DNA of 64,000 bases, taken from Halobacteria archaeon HArc-gm2 (GTDB taxonomy: Archaea > Halobacteriota > Halobacteria > Halobacteriales > Haloarculaceae). This document shows positions 60,096 to 64,000 of the stretch, piece after piece (position 1 is the stretch's first letter; each line of letters begins with the position of its first letter). The translations under genes were made by a program, and so were the position numbers. The stretch is from assembly GCA_025517465.1 (NCBI GenBank), contig JAOPKE010000004.1, positions 386,165-450,164 of the forward strand, written 5' to 3'. The notes beneath the pieces were generated by a model, which worked only from the letters and a program-made list of their open reading frames with translations, was not told where the DNA came from and searched no databases.

Positions 60096-61352
60096 CTAGG
60101 GCCAGACGCCGCCTTCCCCGGCTGACTGGACGACGCGCTGGAGCGCAACGACGTAAGCGGCGTTGCGGAACGTCGGCAGGTCGTGGTCCTCGTAGGCGTC
60201 TACGAGGTTCCAGAACTGCTCGACGATGATCGATTCGAGTTCGTCGTTGACGCGCTCCTCCTCCCAGTAGAAACGCTGGCGGTTCTGGACCCACTCGAAG
60301 TAGGAGACGGTGACGCCCCCGGCGTTGGCCAGGATGTCGGGTACGACGATGACGTCCTTGTCGGCGAGCACGTCGTCGCCCTTCGGCGTGATCGGGCCGT
60401 TGGCTGCCTCTGAGATGACGTCCGCCTCGACGCCCTGGGCGATCTCCTCGGTGATGGCGTTCTCGAGGGCCGCCGGAATCAGCAGGTCGACGTCGAGCTG
60501 GAGCAGCTCGTCGTTGGTGATCTCCTCGTCGGCGCCCTCGAAGCCGACGACGCTCCCGGTCTCGCGCTTGTGGTCCTTGGCGGCGACGGCGTCGAAGCCC
60601 TCCTCGTTGTAGACGCCGCCACTGGAGTCGGAGACGGCGACGACCGTCCCACCCATCTCCTCGATGAGCTTCGCGGAGATCCAGCCGGCGTTTCCGTAGC
60701 CCTGGACTGCGACGGTGGCGCCCTCGACGTCCTTGTCGAGGTAGTCGAATGCCTCGCGCGCGGCGATGACCGTGGAACGGCCGGTCGCCTCGACGCGGCC
60801 CTCGCTCCCGCCGGAGGCCAGGTCCTTGCCCGTGATGACGCCAGGCTCGGTGGTGTTTTCCAGCGTCTCGTAGGTGTCCTTGATCCAGTTCATCTCGCGC
60901 TGACCGGTGTTGACGTCCGGCGCGGGAACGTCCCGGTCCTCGCCGATGAGGGGCGTGAGTTCCTTCGCGAACGACCTGGTGATCCGCTCCAGTTCGGCCT
61001 CGGAGTACTCGTCGGGGTCGATGATGATGCCGCCCTTGCCGCCGCCCAGCGGGATGCCGACCGTCGCACACTTGTACACCATCCAGCCCGAGAGGGCCTT
61101 TACCTCGTCGCGGGACACCTGCGGGTGGTAGCGGATGCCACCCTTGTACGGTCCGCGGTCGCCGTTGAACTGCGAGCGGAACGCGCGGAAGACCTCGATG
61201 TCGCCGTCGTCCATCTCGACGGAGAGGTTCGTCTCGAGGATGCGCTCTGGGTTCTTGATGCGAGTGAGCATGCCCTCGTCGATGTCGAGGTACGCCGCAG
61301 CGTCGTCGACCTGTTCCTGTAAGCTCTCGAACGGATTGACGTCGTCTGCCAT
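60096..61352 (-). CDS. gdhA: glutamate dehydrogenase
   Basis: This 418-residue protein interconverts 2-oxoglutarate and glutamate. The active-site segment is [20 protein letters not shown] with the catalytic region [12 protein letters not shown] (residues ~100-111), and the dinucleotide fold begins [12 protein letters not shown] (~204-215). The C-terminus ends [13 protein letters not shown]. Halobacteria may have several Gdh copies; the coenzyme preference is not readable. It shares orientation with gltB. Confidence 0.95.
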   Translation of the reverse strand: MADDVNPFESLQEQVDDAAAYLDIDEGMLTRIKNPERILETNLSVEMDDGDIEVFRAFRSQFNGDRGPYKGGIRYHPQVSRDEVKALSGWMVYKCATVGIPLGGGKGGIIIDPDEYSEAELERITRSFAKELTPLIGEDRDVPAPDVNTGQREMNWIKDTYETLENTTEPGVITGKDLASGGSEGRVEATGRSTVIAAREAFDYLDKDVEGATVAVQGYGNAGWISAKLIEEMGGTVVAVSDSSGGVYNEEGFDAVAAKDHKRETGSVVGFEGADEEITNDELLQLDVDLLIPAALENAITEEIAQGVEADVISEAANGPITPKGDDVLADKDVIVVPDILANAGGVTVSYFEWVQNRQRFYWEEERVNDELESIIVEQFWNLVDAYEDHDLPTFRNAAYVVALQRVVQSAGEGGVWP

Positions 61353-61373
61353 AACTGGACGTTTGTATAATGG

Positions 61374-61383
61374 AGTTAAAAGT
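61374..61383 (-). promoter_or_regulatory. TATA box of gdh
   Basis: On the minus strand ACTTTTAACT lies about 22-31 bp before the ATG at 61350-61352, giving leaderless spacing. Confidence 0.55.
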
Positions 61384-61497
61384 GAATCGGAATTCGTTCG
61401 CCGAATGGCTGACAAACCATGAGGAACGGGGCAGTTTTGTTTTAGTTCTTAAGTCCATTTAGACTAATAAGGCCACCTATTATACGATTAAGGAACA

Positions 61498-61513
61498 ATC
61501 TATCGTGATAGAT
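61498..61513. promoter_or_regulatory. perfect 7-2-7 dyad between gdh and the 7TM kinase
   Basis: ATCTATC-GT-GATAGAT is a perfect inverted repeat, 146 bp upstream of gdh and 308 bp upstream of the kinase. It is a candidate operator. The 468-bp region around it (61353-61820) has no gene; a further AT-rich box GTGATTTATACGTG lies near 61593-61606. Confidence 0.45.
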
Positions 61514-61820
61514 CGGCAGTTTCGTGATATCGTCGGGGCCAGGGCGGTGAGGAAGGCTCCCACAGTCTGCCGTTCGTCCGACCGAAGTCTGACGGTGATT
61601 TATACGTGATGGCGGGACACGATTCCCTGGGGGCGCCGGAAATGTCACACGCTCCCTCCCCAACTCGTCGAATGTAGTGCGTTCTGCGTCACTGATTTCG
61701 CGTGAGTGACGACCAACGACCGTTTCTACTGGTTGAGACGCTTCCTACTGGTCGCCCCGATTCCCGGAGACGAGAATCGCGGAGAGTACTTATGTGGACG
61801 GACAGGAGAACTATCCTACC

Positions 61821-63527
61821 ATGTCGGAACCGTTCTACGTGATGGGAATCCTGCTGTCGAGCGGGCTCGCCCTCGCCGTCGTCACGTGGATGTGGTCACA
61901 CGACCTCGACGCCGCCGGCAGGGTGTTCACGGCGATGCTCGGCTGTTACCCGCTGGTCGGGGCGTTCGTGGTCGGCGAACTCGTCGCGTCGACGCGGGAA
62001 CTTTCCGTCGTCTTCTACAACCTTCACTCCGCGGTCGTCGTCCTAATCGTACCGCTCTGGTTTCTCTTCACCGTCGTCTACACGGACCGGATCGGCTGGC
62101 TCACCCGACCCCGGCTCGTCGCGGCCGGCGGCGTCGTCGGTGGCCTCGTTCTTCTCCAGGCGTCGAACCCGTTGCACGGCCTCGTGTACAGCGAATACGA
62201 GTTCGTCACGGCGCCGTTCGTGTACGTCGAAGGCGTCCCGAGCCCGGCCACCGGCGCCATCGCCGCGCTTCAGGGAGTGTCCTACATCGGCGGCATGGCA
62301 CTGCTCGGATACCACTACCTCTTCGAGACGGGTGCGAGGCGCAAGCAAACCGTGACGCTGATCGTCGGCTTTCTGCCCGTTATGGCGGTCGTCGGTGTCT
62401 GGCAAGCCGGCCTTCTCCCCGGGCCCGTCGACGGCGCCAACAACATCGCCGGAGCGTGGACACTCGCGTTCGTGGCACTGGCGGTGTTCCGCTACCAGCT
62501 GTTCGACGTCCGCTCGCTCGCGCGCAAGCGCGTGTTCGAAGACCTCCGGGATCCGCTGATCGTCCTGGACGAGGAGCGCCGGGTGGTCGACGCGAACGAC
62601 GCCGCCGTCGAGACGTTCCCGGAGCTCTCGAACGCCAGCGGGGAGAGCGTCGACGACCGCTTGCCGGAAATCGTCGACGGGAACGGTTCGTTCGTCCCGG
62701 AGTTCGCCCGCTACGACGACGAGTCCCGCGAGTTCGACGTGACGGTGTCCCCGCTGACGACGGTTGCCGGCACCCACGGCCACTCGCTCGTCGTCCACGA
62801 CGTCACCGCGACCAGGCGGCAGATCCGCGACCTCGAACAGCAATCAGCCCAGCTCGAACGGTTCGCTAGCACCCTCTCCCACGACCTGCGAAACCCGCTG
62901 ACCGTCGCCGATGGCTACGCGGAACTGGCCTACGAGAGCGGGGACGTCTCCCACCTCGAATCGACGCTCGACGCGCACGAACGGATGGCCCAGATTATCG
63001 ACGACGTACTCACCCTCTCCCGAGAGGGCCGCACCATCGACGAACCGGAGCGCGTCGACCTGGGCCGCGTCGTGCGGAACGCCTGGTCCTCGACCGAGAC
63101 CGGTCGGGCGACCCTGGTCGTCGAACCGGACGCCGACGTCACAGTGTACGCCGACCGCACGCGGCTCCAGAGCGTCTTCGAGAACCTGTTTCGGAACGCA
63201 GTCGAACACGGTATCCCGGTCGACGCCGGCGAATCCGGTGAGCACCCGAATCTGACCGTCCGCGTCGGTCGACTCGGAGACGGTTTCTACGTCGAGGACG
63301 ACGGCCCCGGCGTTCCCCCGGCGGAGCGCGAGCAGGTGTTCGAGTACGAGTACACGACGAACGAGAAAGGGACCGGGCTCGGACTCGCGATCGTCGAAGC
63401 CATCGCACAGGCCCACGGCTGGTCGGTGACTATGACCGAGGGCACGACGGGCGGTGCGCGGCTGGAGTTCTCGGAGGTCGACGTAGTCGATGACCTACCG
63501 GGGACTCCGTCCACTCAGACCGACTGA
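61821..63527 (+). CDS. 7TM sensor histidine kinase
   Basis: This 568-residue protein has seven membrane helices (residues ~5-230) of the HisKA_7TM type, a PAS-like domain (~235-335, beginning LRDPLIVLDEERRVVDAN), and a kinase core: LSHDLRNPLTVADGYAEL (phosphoacceptor His), NLFRNAVEHG, VEDDGPGVPP and KGTGLGLAIVEAIAQAHGW. It is divergent from gdh; a link to nitrogen status is only a guess. Confidence 0.93.
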   Translation: MSEPFYVMGILLSSGLALAVVTWMWSHDLDAAGRVFTAMLGCYPLVGAFVVGELVASTRELSVVFYNLHSAVVVLIVPLWFLFTVVYTDRIGWLTRPRLVAAGGVVGGLVLLQASNPLHGLVYSEYEFVTAPFVYVEGVPSPATGAIAALQGVSYIGGMALLGYHYLFETGARRKQTVTLIVGFLPVMAVVGVWQAGLLPGPVDGANNIAGAWTLAFVALAVFRYQLFDVRSLARKRVFEDLRDPLIVLDEERRVVDANDAAVETFPELSNASGESVDDRLPEIVDGNGSFVPEFARYDDESREFDVTVSPLTTVAGTHGHSLVVHDVTATRRQIRDLEQQSAQLERFASTLSHDLRNPLTVADGYAELAYESGDVSHLESTLDAHERMAQIIDDVLTLSREGRTIDEPERVDLGRVVRNAWSSTETGRATLVVEPDADVTVYADRTRLQSVFENLFRNAVEHGIPVDAGESGEHPNLTVRVGRLGDGFYVEDDGPGVPPAEREQVFEYEYTTNEKGTGLGLAIVEAIAQAHGWSVTMTEGTTGGARLEFSEVDVVDDLPGTPSTQTD

Positions 63528-63529
63528 AC

Positions 63530-63556
63530 GCTAGTAACTCTTCGCGAAGTACGCCG
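63530..63556. repeat. duplicate of the proS 3' end (left copy)
   Basis: This 27-bp stretch repeats 63692-63718 with one mismatch (A for G at 63537). Read on the minus strand it still encodes AYFAKSY and a stop; the mismatch is silent (AGT for AGC). It flanks the family 2 element with the genuine proS end on the other side. Confidence 0.7.
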
Positions 63557-63695
63557 ACCTTTTACTTCGTCGGGTGTCCTCGCTCACTTCGTTCACTGCG
63601 GGCACGGCTCCTCGCAAAACGTCGGGGAAAACCGCCGAGGGCTCGCTCCGCTCGCCTCGGTGAAACCGCGCTCACTCCGTTCGCGCGGTATGCTA
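63554..63695. repeat. Structured intergenic element, family 2, copy 3
   Basis: CCGAC (63554-63558) pairs with GTCGG (63621-63625). CCGAGG pairs with CCTCGG (63635-63640 with 63655-63660) and ACCGCG with CGCGGT (63665-63670 with 63684-63689), followed by ATGCTAG. The blocks CTTCGTCGGG, CTCCTCGCAAAACGT and GGGGAAAACC match the other copies. Confidence 0.6.
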
Positions 63696-64000
63696 GTAGC
63701 TCTTCGCGAAGTACGCCGTCTCTTCGGCCTCTTCACCGCAGATGGCACAGTCGTCGTGGATCGGTTCCTCGTCGCGGTCGAGGGGAACCATCACGATTTC
63801 GGCGGCGATGGCGTCCTTGATGGGCTCTTCACAGGCCTCGTCACCGCACCAGCCGGTCTCGACGTAGCCGCCGTGCTGGCCGAGGGTGCCGAGAATCTCC
63901 TCGCGGGACTCGGCCTCGCGGATTTCCCCTTCCAGGGTCTCCTCGGCGCTGGCGTAGAGCTTGGCGAAGACGGCGTCGAGTTGCTCCTCGACCGTCGCGG
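63693..64000 (-). CDS. proS: proline--tRNA ligase, C-terminal fragment
   Basis: The last 102 residues of archaeal-type ProRS are present; the start lies beyond the window. The C-terminal zinc domain shows CGDEACEEPIKD and CAICGEEAEETAYFAKSY, where the final Tyr is typical. Its 3' end is duplicated at 63530-63556 on the other side of a family 2 element. Confidence 0.9.
   Translation of the reverse strand, partial: ATVEEQLDAVFAKLYASAEETLEGEIREAESREEILGTLGQHGGYVETGWCGDEACEEPIKDAIAAEIVMVPLDRDEEPIHDDCAICGEEAEETAYFAKSY

Noticed and set aside
1-64000. CRISPR array, tRNA, rRNA or intact insertion sequence
   Set aside because: No regular spaced repeats, no cloverleaf-like sequence with a CCA/T-loop signature and no transposase motif was found on reading. 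Short or unusual tRNAs could be missed without a covariance search.

Overview
The window is chromosomal DNA from a haloarchaeon (class Halobacteria). Reasons: high G+C with strongly acidic proteins; archaeal information-processing genes (TFB, TFS, NAC, TrmI, archaeal-type ProRS tail, XPB-like helicase, NreA); archaeal lipid synthesis (glycerol-1-phosphate dehydrogenase); a CetZ tubulin-like protein; haloarchaeal fusions (PurN-AICARFT and FolC-FolP); and TATA boxes 25-33 bp upstream of start codons, as expected for leaderless transcripts. I cannot name the genus from sequence alone.

Layout. 1-9.4 kb: the end of a DUF7311/DUF7310 pair, cetZ, regulators (HTH-10, PadR), a hydrolase, a phosphodiesterase, pyrophosphatase, RNase HI with its operon partner, and TFB. 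9.5-13.6 kb: nreA followed by five tandem small TatA-like membrane/coiled-coil proteins, then DUF302. 13.7-18.7 kb: TFS, the trmI-NAC-PUA group and a NYN protein. 19-26.2 kb: lysine synthesis by the succinylase DAP route (dapA-dapB-dapD, then lysA-dapE), interrupted by an Nmad3-like gene and an APH-type kinase; dapF is not in the cluster. 26-40 kb: purB, purNH, folCP, PrsW protease, a formate/nitrite transporter, an oxidoreductase. 39.9-40.7 kb: a UPF0175/PIN toxin-antitoxin pair split by a MITE. 41-54 kb: methyltransferase, XPB helicase, histidine kinase, glycosyltransferase, a flavin-dependent halogenase-like protein, S9 peptidase, egsA. 55-64 kb: glutamate synthase, glutamate dehydrogenase, a 7TM histidine kinase, and the 3' end of proS.

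The most unusual content is non-coding. A six-copy element (family 1) has conserved ends and inner stems that differ between copies yet stay paired; four of its copies form two inverted pairs. A three-copy element (family 2) has a compensated closing stem; one copy is flanked by a 27-bp repeat of the proS 3' end. Two short MITEs (80 and 107 bp) share inverted ends and 3-bp TCA target duplications. One MITE lies exactly in the ATGA overlap of the toxin-antitoxin operon without changing either protein; the other lies at the gltB stop codon. A dodecamer, GARCGRAGYGAG, recurs in the loops of many intergenic hairpins. No tRNA, rRNA, CRISPR array or transposase gene was recognised.
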